Shown one piece after another: positions 1 to 11,000 of a DNA stretch of 64,000 nt. The position numbers were made by a program, and so were the translations under genes. Origin of the DNA: Pseudescherichia sp031998825 (lineage in GTDB: Bacteria > Pseudomonadota > Gammaproteobacteria > Enterobacterales > Enterobacteriaceae); NCBI RefSeq assembly GCF_031998825.1, contig NZ_DAMACX010000026.1, positions 5,166-69,165 on the forward strand, read 5' to 3'. Position 1 is the first letter of the stretch. Each line of letters starts with the position of its first letter. Under the pieces are notes generated by a model, which did no database searches, was not told the origin of the DNA, and was given only the letters and a program-made list of their open reading frames with translations.

Positions 1-230
1 CTCGTAACCGCAAGCTGCTGCTCAACCAGCGCGAGCTGGACACCCTCTATGGCCGCGTAAACCGCGAAGGCTATACCGTTGTCGCCCTGTCGCTCTACTG
101 GAAAAATGCCTGGTGTAAAGTGAAGGTCGGCGTCGCCCGCGGTAAGAAACAGCACGACAAACGCTCCGATGTGAAAGAGCGCGAGTGGCAGGTAGATAAA
201 GCCCGCATTATGAAGAACGCCGGACGCTAA
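1..230 (+). CDS. smpB: SsrA-binding protein SmpB, C-terminal part
   Basis: The reading frame enters from the left edge (first complete codon at position 3) and stops at 228-230. The 75 visible residues (RNRKLLLNQREL... to ...IMKNAGR) match the second half of SmpB, including the conserved GKKQHDKR segment and the basic C-terminal tail that enters the ribosomal mRNA channel. SmpB binds tmRNA and delivers it to stalled ribosomes in trans-translation. Its partner ssrA lies about 18 kb downstream in the same orientation, separated by the minus-strand adhesin locus; the same layout is known in Salmonella. The N-terminal half is outside the window. Confidence 0.95.
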   Translation, partial: RNRKLLLNQRELDTLYGRVNREGYTVVALSLYWKNAWCKVKVGVARGKKQHDKRSDVKEREWQVDKARIMKNAGR

Positions 231-250
231 TCTCTACGCTTGCAGCACCT

Positions 251-271
251 CCCTCTCCGCCGGGGAGAGGG
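251..271. terminator. Hairpin between smpB and bapD
   Basis: An 8-bp perfect stem (ccctctcc / ggagaggg, 5-base loop) sits between the convergent stop codons of smpB (230) and the HlyD-family gene (291). There is no clear U-run on either strand, so it may act as a bidirectional transcript end or a 3' stabiliser. Confidence 0.5.
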
Positions 272-290
272 TGTGCGTACAACGGATTAT

Positions 291-1460
291 CTAGCGTTCG
301 CGCAGCGCCTCGTTGACCTTGTTCAGCGGCTTGATCAGGTAGTCCATCACCGATTTCTGCCCGGTTTTAATCTCTACGTTCGCCACCATGCCCGGCAGGA
401 TCGGGAAGCGCTGGCCACTCTTGTTTTGCAGCTCGGCGCTCTTAGTCCGTACATAGACACGGTAGTAGAACTGATCCCGACGCACCTCATCCTGCAGCGT
501 ATCCGGCGACACCACCTCCACCTGACCGGTCAGGTTGCCGTAGATCGAGGAGTCGTAGGCCGTGACCTTCACCGTCGCAGGCAGGCCCGGCCGAATGTAG
601 GCGATATCACGCGGATTAATGCGCGTCTCGACTAAAAGCTGATCCTCCAGCGGAACAATCTCCATCAGCTTGCCACCCGGCTGCAGGACGCCGCCGACGG
701 TAGTGACCTGGATATCCTTGACGATGCCGCGCACCGGTGAAAAGAGCGTAGCGCGATCGACCTGATCCGCCTTACCGCTCATCGCCTGGATCTGCGCGTC
801 GAGATCGGCATTGGTTTTCACCTGCTCCTCGCGAGCGCGTACCGCAAACTGGTTGCGCGCCTCGTCGATTTTGCCCTGCAGCTCGGTGGCCTGCCGCTGG
901 AGGCGGATCACCTCCACCTCGCTTGCTGCCCCCTTCGCCACCAGCGGCTGCGTCAGACGCAGCTCCGACATCACCAGCTGATACGTTTTCTTCAGGTTGG
1001 CCACCGTCTCGTTCAGGTTGCGCCGCCGGGACTCATACAGCTGACGCTCACGCGCCACCAGATCCGGCTCACGCATCGACTCTTCGCTAAAGCGCAGCGG
1101 CTCCCCGGTCAGCTCCGAGCGCAGACGCTCGCTGGAAGCTCGTAGCGCACGTACCCGGGCCGCCGACTCGCCGTAGTTAGATTGAAAACGGGTGGGATCG
1201 AGACGGGCCAGCATCTGCCCGCGCTCGACGATATCCCCCTCGCGCACCAGCATCGCGCTGACGATACCGCCATCGAGGCTCTCGATCACCTGGGCGTGGC
1301 TAGATGGCGTGATCTTGCCGGTGCCCACCGTCACCTCATCCAGAATGGCCCACCATGCCCACGCCACGAAGATCAGCAGCCCCGCCAGCGCCAGCCAGAT
1401 CACCGACGAGTAGAAGCGCCCCTGACGGGCGAGATCGTCCTGCATACTCAGTTGACTCAT
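291..1460 (-). CDS. bapD: Type I secretion periplasmic adaptor, HlyD/LapC family
   Basis: A 389-residue membrane-fusion protein. One N-terminal membrane anchor (about residues 17-40, SSVIWLALAGLLIFVAWAWW) is followed by a lipoyl-like segment (GKITPSSHAQVIESLDGGIV), a long alpha-hairpin (about 90-230), the second lipoyl half (VDRATLFSPVRGIVKDI) and a beta-barrel C-terminal domain. HlyD proteins bridge the inner-membrane ABC exporter and the TolC-like outer-membrane channel. It is the last gene of the minus-strand run adhesin - channel - ABC - adaptor and starts 10 bases after the ABC gene stop, so they are almost certainly cotranscribed. The symbol follows the Salmonella bap locus by gene position. 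Confidence 0.9.
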   Translation of the reverse strand: MSQLSMQDDLARQGRFYSSVIWLALAGLLIFVAWAWWAILDEVTVGTGKITPSSHAQVIESLDGGIVSAMLVREGDIVERGQMLARLDPTRFQSNYGESAARVRALRASSERLRSELTGEPLRFSEESMREPDLVARERQLYESRRRNLNETVANLKKTYQLVMSELRLTQPLVAKGAASEVEVIRLQRQATELQGKIDEARNQFAVRAREEQVKTNADLDAQIQAMSGKADQVDRATLFSPVRGIVKDIQVTTVGGVLQPGGKLMEIVPLEDQLLVETRINPRDIAYIRPGLPATVKVTAYDSSIYGNLTGQVEVVSPDTLQDEVRRDQFYYRVYVRTKSAELQNKSGQRFPILPGMVANVEIKTGQKSVMDYLIKPLNKVNEALRER

Positions 1461-1470
1461 TGCTCGCTCC

Positions 1471-3603
1471 TCAGGCTACCGATGCCACGTTGCTGTTGCG
1501 CGCCGCCTGCTGCAGCAGGGTGTCGCGCGGCCCGTCGGCAATTACTTTACCGTTCTCCATCACCACAATCCGGTCCACCAGGTTCAGCAGCGCCGGGCGG
1601 TGGGTTACCAGCACCAGAGTGCGTCCGGTGAGCCACTGCTGGAGCTGGCGGATCACCCACGCCTCCAGCTGCTCATCCATTGAGGCGGTGGGTTCGTCGA
1701 GCAGAACAATCTGCGGGTTACGCACGATCAGGCGGCTGAGCAACACCATCTGCCGCTGACCGCCGGAGAGGCCGCGTCCGCCCTCGTTGATCAGTCGGTC
1801 GAGGCTGGCGGCATCCTGCTGCACCATACCGATTGCGCCGCTGATGCGCAGGGCCTGAATCAGCTCCGCCTCGGTAGCGTGCGGATGCCCAAGCATCAAG
1901 TTCTGTCGCAGGGTGCCGAAAAAGAGGCGCGAGTCCTGGGAGAGATAGCCTACCTGGCGACGAACATCCATGGGATCAATATGCGCCATATCGACGCCGT
2001 CAATAATCACCTTGCCCTTGCTGGCCTGCGCCTGGCCCGAAAGCAGCTTCAGCAGGGTCGATTTACCCGCCCCGGTCTTACCAAGGATCGCCACCCGCTC
2101 GCCGGGCTTGATCTCCAGACCATCGATCTGTACCGCCTGATCGCCCTTCTCGGGATCGTAGCTGTACTGCACCTTCTGCGCCTGGTAGTGACCGGCCAGC
2201 ACCGGGCAGTGGGCCATCTTCTGGTCGGCGCTCTTATCCAGCGGCTTCTTGAGCAGATCGTCGAGGCCGTTCATCGCCATTTTGGCGTGTTGCCAGCGGG
2301 AGAAGACCATGGTCAGTTGCATCAGCGGCGCGATGGTGCGCGACGAGAGCAGGCTACAGGCCACCAGCGTACCGGTGGTAATATTGCCTTCCATCACCAG
2401 ATAGCAGCCGAAGACCAGCATCCCGGCGTAGGTGATCTGCTGGACGGTAGAGGCCCAGCCGCTCAGCCGTGCCCCCCAGACGCGCTGCTTCATGCCGATG
2501 TTAGCCCCCACGGCATGGGTGTGCTCCCACTGACGCTGAAAATAGGGCTCGGCCTGTAGGGCTTTGATATCTTCAACGCCCTCGATCGACTCCACCAGCA
2601 CCGCGTTGCGGATCGCGCTCTCACGCATCCCCTCTTTCGCCAGCTTCGCCATCGGCCACTGGACGAGGATCCCAGGGATCACAATCAGCGGAATGGCGAT
2701 CAGGGGGATGATCACCAGCGGGCCGCCCACCAGCGCCATGATGCCGAGGAACAGCAGAACAAACGGAATATCCATCGCCGCGCCGACAGTTGTCGAGGTG
2801 AGCAGCTCGCGCACCTGGTCGATCTCACGCAGCTGGGAGATGAACGAGCCGGTAGATTTGGGTCGGGCATCGTTCTTGATTGCCATCGCCCGGGCAAAGA
2901 AGAGCGAGGAGACTTTGAGATCGATATGCTTGCCCATGATATCGGAGACGTGGGTACGCGCCAGGCGGATCATAAACTCCAGCAGGGCGGCGAACAGCAC
3001 GCCGATAAACAGCACCCACAGGGTAGGAATCGACTGGGCGGGGATAACCCGATCGTAGACCTGCATCGAGAAGAGGATCCCCGCCAGAGCCAGCACGTTG
3101 CCCAGCACCGAGGCCAGGGCGATCTCCGAGAGCTTGCGCTTGGCATGGCGGAAGTGCCGCCAGAACCAGTGCTCCTCCCAGGGACGGGTAAAGTCGTCGA
3201 TGCGAGAGTCGCGCCCGCGGGCGGCGATGCCGAGCATCACCACCTCCGGCTTGACGCGGGTCAGCAGCGTCTCCAGCGCCTCCTCGCGCACCAGATCGCC
3301 CCCCTCGCTGAGCCAGTAGGCCACCAGCCCGTCGGCGTCGATAGTCTCCAGCAGCATCAGCTCGCCGGACTCAAGTTGAACGATGACCGGCAGATTCTGC
3401 GCGTTCCAGCGCATCTTCTCCAGCTCCACCACACGCACCTGCAATCCCATCAGGCCGCTTAATCTCTCCAGCCGCGCGTTAAGCGGCAGACTCTCAAACC
3501 AGCGCATCTGCTGGCGTACGGCAGGCGCATCCGCCGGCAGGCCAAATCGCCCTGCCGCACGCACCATGACATTGATCCAGCTCTCGGTATCCGGCTGTTG
3601 CAT
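1471..3603 (-). CDS. bapC: Type I secretion ABC transporter, LapB-like
   Basis: A 710-residue ABC exporter. Residues about 1-130 form a C39-peptidase-like domain that lacks an obvious catalytic Cys/His pair, as in HlyB/LapB-type exporters, where it binds substrate rather than cutting it. A six-helix membrane domain follows (about 165-440), then the ATPase: Walker A GKTGAGKST, signature LSGGQRQ, Walker B VLLDEPTASMD and H-loop THR. It would energise one-step export of the giant adhesin. It starts 23 bases after the channel gene stop and is followed 10 bases later by the adaptor, which fits a single secretion operon. Confidence 0.93.
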   Translation of the reverse strand: MQQPDTESWINVMVRAAGRFGLPADAPAVRQQMRWFESLPLNARLERLSGLMGLQVRVVELEKMRWNAQNLPVIVQLESGELMLLETIDADGLVAYWLSEGGDLVREEALETLLTRVKPEVVMLGIAARGRDSRIDDFTRPWEEHWFWRHFRHAKRKLSEIALASVLGNVLALAGILFSMQVYDRVIPAQSIPTLWVLFIGVLFAALLEFMIRLARTHVSDIMGKHIDLKVSSLFFARAMAIKNDARPKSTGSFISQLREIDQVRELLTSTTVGAAMDIPFVLLFLGIMALVGGPLVIIPLIAIPLIVIPGILVQWPMAKLAKEGMRESAIRNAVLVESIEGVEDIKALQAEPYFQRQWEHTHAVGANIGMKQRVWGARLSGWASTVQQITYAGMLVFGCYLVMEGNITTGTLVACSLLSSRTIAPLMQLTMVFSRWQHAKMAMNGLDDLLKKPLDKSADQKMAHCPVLAGHYQAQKVQYSYDPEKGDQAVQIDGLEIKPGERVAILGKTGAGKSTLLKLLSGQAQASKGKVIIDGVDMAHIDPMDVRRQVGYLSQDSRLFFGTLRQNLMLGHPHATEAELIQALRISGAIGMVQQDAASLDRLINEGGRGLSGGQRQMVLLSRLIVRNPQIVLLDEPTASMDEQLEAWVIRQLQQWLTGRTLVLVTHRPALLNLVDRIVVMENGKVIADGPRDTLLQQAARNSNVASVA

Positions 3604-3626
3604 AACTACTCCTTGGCCGTTAGCGC

Positions 3627-4985
3627 TTAAAGTGATGGCAGGGTATCGCCGATGGTGCGGCTACGCTCAATGCCTAACATATCCAATAGATTATCTGCGG
3701 CGGCCGCATAGCGTACCGCGGCATCCCAGGCGTCATAGCGGGCGGTAATCGACGCGGTATCGGCCTGAAACACGTCCTGCTCAATGCTGAGCAGATCGTT
3801 AAGGCTACGTTTGCTCAGGCGGTACTCATCGCGGTAGACCCCACGGGCGCGATCGGCGCTCAGGTACTGGGCATCCCCTGCCCGCTGACGCTGCTGCGCC
3901 CCGGTAAGGTCGGCCCACGCGGTAGCGGCGCGCTGGTTGATCTCCAGCTTGCTGGCCTCCACCTGCGCCCGGGCGCTGGCCCTGTCCCCTTCGGCGGCAT
4001 CAACGCGGGCGCCCACGGCCCCGCCCTGGNNNNNNNNNNCCTGGTAGATAGGAGCATCCACTACCAGCTGCACCTGGTCATCCCAGTAGCTGTCATCATC
4101 GTTTTGATAGCGCGTCCTGCCCGCCTGCACCGAAACCGTCGGCCAGTGCTGGGCCTGGGCCTGGCGAATACGATCGTCCGCCGCCAGCTGTCTCGACTGG
4201 GCGCTGCGCACCGCATTGCTGCGTTCGTAGGGGAGCGAGTTAAGAGTGATTTTCTGCTTCATCAGATCTTCAGGCAGATCGGGGAGCGTGTCCGACATCA
4301 CGCCGGTGAGCACGCTCAGCGCCGCCTGGGCGGAGCGGGTCTGCGCCTCGTACTGGGCGAGGGAGGCGTTCAGCCCGGCAATACGGGTCTGTGCCTGGAG
4401 CACGTCGGACTGAGAGCTTAATCCCGCCTCTGCACGCAGATCCGCCATCTCCTGCACGCTCTGCAATGAGACGATATTTTTGCGCGCCGCCTCGGCCAGC
4501 GCCTGGTAGCGTTTAACCTGTAGATAGGTTTGCAGCGTCTCCATCCCTACCTCATTGAGGGAGTTATAGAGATCGTAGCGGTAGGCGTCGGAGAGGTTAT
4601 GTTGCTCATCGATGCTGCCGCCGGTTTTGCCAAAGTCGTAGATCAGCTGCTTGAGGCTGACGCCGCCGGAGCCGTTATTGTTGAGGGAGCCTGCCGAGTC
4701 GTTGCGGTGCGAACGCCCAACGTTCCCCTGCAGGGATATCTGTGGAAACCAGGCGCTCTCCGCTTCGTCGAGGTTGGCCTTTCCTACATGGATCTGCGCC
4801 GCCGCCTGGGCAATTTTAGGGTTGCGGGCGAAGGCGCGTAAAATTGCTTCTTTGATGGTCAGCTGCGCCTGGAGCTGCTCTCCGGGTGCGGCCTGCCAGT
4901 TAAACTGCTCTTCTCCATATGCTGAGGTCATCACGCTCGCTCCGAGCGCGGCCAGCAGAACAACATACAATGCCTTTGCTTTCAT
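3627..4985 (-). CDS. bapB: TolC-like outer-membrane channel of the adhesin secretion system
   Basis: A TolC/LapE-family outer-membrane efflux protein, 452 codons as printed including four unknown residues. The signal peptide is MKAKALYVVLLAALGASVMTSAYG. Two TolC-type repeats follow, the first starting LTIKEAILRAFARNPKIAQA. The reading frame runs through a 10-N gap (4030-4039). Both sides of the gap end in the same five bases (cctgg); collapsing them removes 15 bases and gives the typical family motif APIYQGGAV in frame, so I regard the gene as intact and about 447 residues long. It starts 80 bases after the adhesin stop, with a hairpin between, and precedes the ABC gene by 23 bases. Confidence 0.9.
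   Translation of the reverse strand: MKAKALYVVLLAALGASVMTSAYGEEQFNWQAAPGEQLQAQLTIKEAILRAFARNPKIAQAAAQIHVGKANLDEAESAWFPQISLQGNVGRSHRNDSAGSLNNNGSGGVSLKQLIYDFGKTGGSIDEQHNLSDAYRYDLYNSLNEVGMETLQTYLQVKRYQALAEAARKNIVSLQSVQEMADLRAEAGLSSQSDVLQAQTRIAGLNASLAQYEAQTRSAQAALSVLTGVMSDTLPDLPEDLMKQKITLNSLPYERSNAVRSAQSRQLAADDRIRQAQAQHWPTVSVQAGRTRYQNDDDSYWDDQVQLVVDAPIYQXXXXQGGAVGARVDAAEGDRASARAQVEASKLEINQRAATAWADLTGAQQRQRAGDAQYLSADRARGVYRDEYRLSKRSLNDLLSIEQDVFQADTASITARYDAWDAAVRYAAAADNLLDMLGIERSRTIGDTLPSL
4030..4039. other. Assembly gap (10 N) inside the channel gene
   Basis: Ten consecutive N bases. The sequence before the gap ends in ccgccctgg and the sequence after it begins cctggtagat, so the two contig ends share cctgg. 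Merging on that overlap restores a plausible uninterrupted channel protein. The N count is probably a placeholder and not real missing sequence. Confidence 0.9.
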
Positions 4986-5025
4986 CTATCCACCCTGACT
5001 GTCCCTGGTGATATTTTTATAATCT

Positions 5026-5051
5026 TTTATGCCTCATCCCTGAGGCATAAA
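5026..5051 (-). promoter_or_regulatory. Hairpin between the adhesin and its secretion genes
   Basis: An 11-bp perfect inverted repeat (tttatgcctca / tgaggcataaa, loop of four) lies in the 80-base gap between the bapA stop and the channel gene start. No U-run follows on the minus strand, so it is more likely an RNA-processing, stabilising or attenuating structure than a full terminator. Such an element could help set a high adhesin-to-transporter ratio (inference). Confidence 0.5.
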
Positions 5052-5065
5052 TGACAGGGATAACG

Positions 5066-8000
5066 CTATACCATATTGACGTGCAGCCCTTGCTGGACCA
5101 GCACATCGCCTAACGTCGCGCTTTGCGCACTGTTGTGATAGACATCGAACTGCATCCCGTCCACTTCGCGCTGTCCGCTGATGGCCCAGATGTCGTTCGC
5201 CCCATGCACCAGGTTCACCTGGTCGCCGTTGCTGCCTTTAATTACCAGATCGTCTTCCGGCTTATCGGTCACCGTCAGCGCTTCGTTCAGGTCGAGCGTC
5301 AGGCTGTTAGTACCCGATTTACCAAGGTCAATGATCTCGATGTTGTGGACACGGCTTGCGGTATCAATAAGGTTAAGGATCATATTGACGCCATCCAGCA
5401 CCAGGGTATCGGTGCCCGCCCCGCCGTTGATATCGATAAAGCCCAGCGTCGAGAGATGGATCGTGTCGCTACCCTCGCTACCCTGCACGCTGTCACCGCT
5501 CTGCTGCGTTCCATCAGCCAACGTGATGCTCAGACCGCCAATGGTGAAGGTATCGTCAGCCGTAGCGCTCTGGGCGCTGGCGTCAGCGGTATTCTCTTCA
5601 CTACTGGTCGCCGCAACACGATTCACTGCGGCAGGTGCGGTGCTGCTCTCCTCCGTGGTCTGCTGGGTGGTATCGCTGCTCTCTATCGCGCTTGCCGACA
5701 GCAGCGAGAAGCTGGTGGCTTCTGCTGCCAGGGCCTGCGTACCGACTGGCGGCGTGGTGGTGGGGTTGCTGCCGTTGAGGCCAACGTTCAGATACGCCAC
5801 GTTCCCTGCTGCGTCTGCCGCATAGAGTCCCAGTACGGTGCTGAGGGAGAGGATCTTGGCCAGATCCAGCCCTACATCAAGCGTAGTTGACCAGCGGCCA
5901 TCTGCACCGGTTATTGCCGTCGCCGTCGCCAAATTCAACAGGTTAAGGTGTACCAGTGCCCCCTGACCAAGGTTGGTTGAGGTCCCGCTGATGGTCAGCT
6001 TCGCCGAACCGAGCAGGCCGGTGAGCACGCCCCCGATGACGCCCAACAGGTTGGTTACTGGCGTAATCGCCAGCGTCGGCTGGGTCAGCTTGACGCTAAC
6101 GTCCGCCTCGGTTGCCGTGGTGTTACCCACCCGGTCGGTTACCGCTACGCCGACCTTCAGCGCCCCGGTGGCGAGGTTTTGCAGCACTGAGTTGCTGACC
6201 GTGGCCGTCCAGTTGCCCGCCGCATCAACGAGAGCGTTAATCGGCGTTCCGCCCAGGGTGACGACAACCGATGCCCCCGCCGGTACACCGCCGATTTTGC
6301 CGCCGATGACCTGGCCAGACGCCGCCTCGTTAATGTTGAGGTAGCCGTCGTTACCGAACAGCGAGGTCAGCGAGATGGTCGGCAGGTTATGAGTGATCAC
6401 ATCCAGCAGTGAAGTGGCAGTAGCGTTCTTCCCTGCCGGGTTAACCAGGCTGGCGTTGACCGTCAGCGTCCCATCCAGCAGCGCGGCGAGATCGGTTTTC
6501 GGCACCGAAACAGACCAGTTGCCGTTGGCCGCCACCGTTGACTGGTAGGTTTTACCGCCAAGGGAGACGTTAACCAGCGAACCGGCGGCGTTGGTACTGG
6601 TCCCGGTGATGACCTGGGCGCTGAGGATCTCCGCCGCGTTCAGGCCGTTGCCGCCAAACAGGGTATTGATCAGCAGCGAAGGAGCCTGCTGGATGGCAAC
6701 CGTCAGATCCTGAGCTGTGTTAGCGACGTTGCCCGCCACGTCACGGGCGGTGGCGGTGACCTGCAACAGGCCGTCCGCCAGTCCCTGCAGGGAGAGCGCT
6801 GGAACCGGCAGCTGCCAGGTACCGTTCGCCCCGACGGTGGTGGTCAGGCTTAGTGGGCCGATATTGACGTCAACGACCGTGCCCACGGCCAGGTTCGTAC
6901 TGGTTCCCGACAGCAGCGGCGTGGAGAGCAGATCGCCCAGATCCAGGGTGCCGTTACCGAACAGCGGGTTCAGACCCAGCGTCGGCAGGTTCTGCACAAT
7001 GGCATTCACCACCTGGTTACCTGTTACAACGTTGCCGACGTTATCCAGCACGCTGGCAGTCACGTTAAGCGCGCCGTTAACCACGCTACCCGCTAACGCG
7101 CCTGCTGGTACCGTCACCGACCAGACGCCGTCAACCACGTTGCCGACAAAGTTCTGGCCCGCCATGCTCAGGTTAACGACCCCGGATGCAAGGCCCGCCG
7201 CCGTACCGCTAATGGTCTGCTCTACGCCAAGGTCGGCAAGATTGAGATAGCCGTCGTTGCCGAACAACGTGTTGATGACTACCGTCGGCAGGTTAGCCAG
7301 GCCCACCCGCACCTCGACCGGGGCGGCGATCTGCGCACTGTTACCGTCCGGAGTGACAATGGTCACCTGCGGCTGGAATGCGCCGTCCAGCAGGCCGGTC
7401 AGATCGGACGGCGCCAGATTGATAGAGAACGCACCGCCCACGCCTACCGAGCCGAGGAAGGTTTTACCCGCTACCTCAACCTCAACGCGAGAGCCTACCG
7501 GAGCATTGCCCACGACACCGCTGATGGTCTGGTTCAGCAGCGAGTCGGCTACGTTCAGCACGTTGTCGGTAAATACCGCCAGGCTATTGAGCACCGGTGC
7601 AACCAGATCCACCTTAATCAGCGCAGTCTGGCTCGCCGGGTTGCCGTACTGGTCAAGTGCGCTGATGGTGATCGGTACATCTCCCGAACCGATCCCTTGC
7701 AGCAGAGCCTGTACCGCCGCCGGCAGGTTCACGGCCCAGCGGCCGCTACCGTCAACATTGGTGGTAAAGGCTTCTGCATCACCGATTTGGATAGTCAGCT
7801 GCTGTCCAGCCAGACGGGTTGAGGTGCCGCTCAGGGCTGCACCCAGCAGCTCTGGAATGCTCAGCACGCCGTCGCTAAACAGCGGATCGAGTCCGATGGT
7901 CGGCAGGGCACGTGCCACGTTAAAGCTGGCGCTGGTATTCACCACGTTGCCAAAGGCGTCCGTTATAACCAGTCCAACGTTCGCCTGGCCGTCCGGCAGG

Positions 8001-11000
8001 GTGTTAAGCAGGGCATCTGGCAGTACCGCAGACCAGGTTCCGGCTACGGTATCGACCACCGCGTTAATGGCCTGGCCGCCAAAGTTGACCACCATTTCCG
8101 TGACGTTTGCCGCGTTATTGAGTGTCCCGCTCAGGGTCTGGGCAACGCCGCTCTCCACGCTGTTGAGCACGTTGTCCGCCGTCATCAGAATGTCACCCAC
8201 CACCGGCAGGTCGGTCAGCGCCAGACCAACGTCGACAATCTCCTGACGGGTGTTGCCGTTGGCGTCGATGACGTCAAACTGCAGCGCCAGGGTGTCGGTG
8301 AGCAGCCCCTGCCACAGGGTCGGCGGCAGGTTGACGGAGAAGCGACCGTCCGGCCCCACCAGCAGATCGTTGATGGTGATATCCGTGCCTACCAGCGTCA
8401 GGTTGACCCGCGCGCCACGGTAGTCGCCGCTGACCTGCCCCGTCAGGGTCTGGGTAATCAGCGACTCGGCCACGTTCAGGATGCCATCGCCGAAGAAGAG
8501 CGAGTCAAAGAGCACGCCCAGCGTCGGGTTGAGCGCCACGTTCAGCGCGACAGTATTGGTGGAGACGTTACCTGCGCTATCCCGTGAAGAGATGCTAATC
8601 ACCTGCGCGCCGTCGGTCAGGGTCGTCAGATCGATATTCGGGAAGTCATAGCGCCAGTTCCCCTGGTCATCGACCTGCCCGGTCCAGCTGATAGGCCCAA
8701 GCTGAATGGTCACCTCGTTACCCGGATCGCCAGTACCCTGCAGCAGCAGCCCCGATGCCGCACTGACGGTGTTGAGTACCGCCGGAACGCCAAGCGCGTC
8801 AACGTAGAGCAGCGGCGCGCTGGCATCGACCGTTATTGGCTGGGTGGTGCTTTGCGGGTTGCCTGCCGCATCGGTAATGGTGGCGGTCAGCGGATAGGTG
8901 CCATCTGCCAGTCCTGCAACGTCGCTCTGCGGAACGGTTACCGCCCATTCGCCCTGAGGATTGACCGTCGCATAGTAGGTTTTACCGTTGAGGGTTACCT
9001 GCACGTCGCGGCCCGGTTCGCTGGCAGTCCCGCTGATGGTCTGGCTCAGCCCCTTCTCATCAATATTGACAATGTTGTCACCGGCAAAGCTGTTCAACGT
9101 GATAGTTGGCGCAAGGGTATCGACGACAAACGCCTGCGCTGCGGTAAAGCCTGGGGTGGTTACGCTCTCGACACCAAGGGTATGCGGTCCGTCACCCAGC
9201 AGCGCGCGCGGCACGTTAAAGGCCCAGCTGCCATCTGGTGCAATGGTCGCTGTGCCAATCACGGTTCCATCCAGCAAGACGTTAACTGTCCCCGTCACGT
9301 TAGTTGCCCGGCCCGTAATCGGCAGGAGGTCGTTCGGGAACTCACCGGCATTAACAAAGTTATCGCCTGCGACAACGTCCAGCGTCAGGAAGGCTGGCGG
9401 CGGGGTGAGATCGAGCGTCAGGTCGCCGCCGCTGATGGATGCCAGGTTACCCGCACGATCCGTGGCCTGAACGGTGATAGTGCCCGCCGTTAACCCCACC
9501 ATATCCGCAGGCGTCAGCTGCAGCGTCCAGCTGCCGTCCGCCTGAATAGTGGTGTTAAAGCTGCGACCGTTCGGGAAGGTCACCTGCAGCGGCGACCCGG
9601 CTTCCAGGTTGGTTGAGGTCCCGGCGATGGTCTGTACCGTCTGGCTCTCGTCGTAGGTCAGGACGTTATCGCCCGCAAACGGCGTCGTGACTGCTAGCGT
9701 CGGCGCATCGATCAGGATAGTCACCGGCGCGCTGGTGCTATTTGTGTTGCCCGCCCCGTCAATCACAGTGACCTGCACAGTCTGATCCCCACGAGCCACC
9801 CCTGCCCAGTCGGCAGCGGTCAGCGGCAGGGACCAGGTGGTGCCGTTTACCGGCACGTTAGCAAAGAGCTTGCCGCCCACCGTCACGTTAACCTGCGTTC
9901 CCACCGGGTAAGGCGAGGTAAAGCTGCCGGCGATGGTATTTTCGCCGCTCGCCTCATCAACGTTGACGATGTTATCGCCAAACAGCGGCGTAGTAATAGT
10001 CACGTTCGGCGGGGTCAGCGCCACCTGATACGTTACCGGGGCAGTAGCACTGTTGCCGAACTGATCTTCGGCATAGATCACTAGCGTGTGCGGCCCCTGG
10101 TCCAGCGACTGCAGCGAGCCAGCCGGCAGGTTAACGGTCCAGGTACCATCCTCCAGTACGGTAGCGGTATACGGCGTGCCGTTAACGTCAACGCGGATAG
10201 TGACATACTGGTTCGGCCCGAGAACCTGGGTGGAGCCAGTAATCTGCGCCGCGCCCGCCGCTTCGGCGATGTTGAGAACGTTATCACCAAACAGCGGATT
10301 AGCAATCGGCGCTGGCAGCGAAGTACGTACCTGGAAGCTGCCCGGATCGGTATCGGTATTGCCCGCCCGGTCAGTAACGGTAACCTCAAAGGTTGGCGTG
10401 GTGTTATTTGCCAGTGTTTGCAGATCGGTGGCTGGCAGGGTGATGATCCAGTCGCCGTTATCCTGCACCGTGTTGGTATAGGTCTGCCCGGTACTCAACG
10501 TGACGCTGACAGTTTGTCCGGGACCGGTGACGCCGGTATTGCCTTGCAGCAGCTGATCGCTTTGCGACTCGGTAAAGTTCAGCGTGCCATCGCCAAACGG
10601 CGTGACAAACTGCGCCTGCGGCAGCGCATCGGTGATTGCCTCAAAACTGCCCTGACCGGTGATCTGGTTTCCGGCAACGTCGGTAACGGTAATATTAACG
10701 CTCAGCACGCCATCCGGCAGCGCCTGCAGCTGTGCTGCGGTTAGCGGCAGCGTCCAGGTCGCCCCGTCTACCGTCGCGGCGACGGCCGGTCCGTTGTTGA
10801 TGCTGACCAGCACGCTGCTCACCTCGCCTGCGGGTACGCCCGTTGAACCGGTAAGCGCTGCATCGTCAGCCTGCGTCTCGGCGAAGTTCAGGATGCCGTC
10901 GGTAAAGGCGGTATTCAGCGTTGGCGGCGTCAGCGCATCAGTACGGACGATAAACTCTTGCGTTGGTGAGGTAGAGACGTTGCCCGCCCGATCGGTAAGG

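Noticed and set aside
1182..3748. Plus-strand open frames over the secretion genes
   Set aside because: The minus-strand genes have complete domain architectures; the opposite frames do not.
3860..4057. Minus-strand frame across the N gap as a separate gene
   Set aside because: It is an alternative frame of the channel gene.
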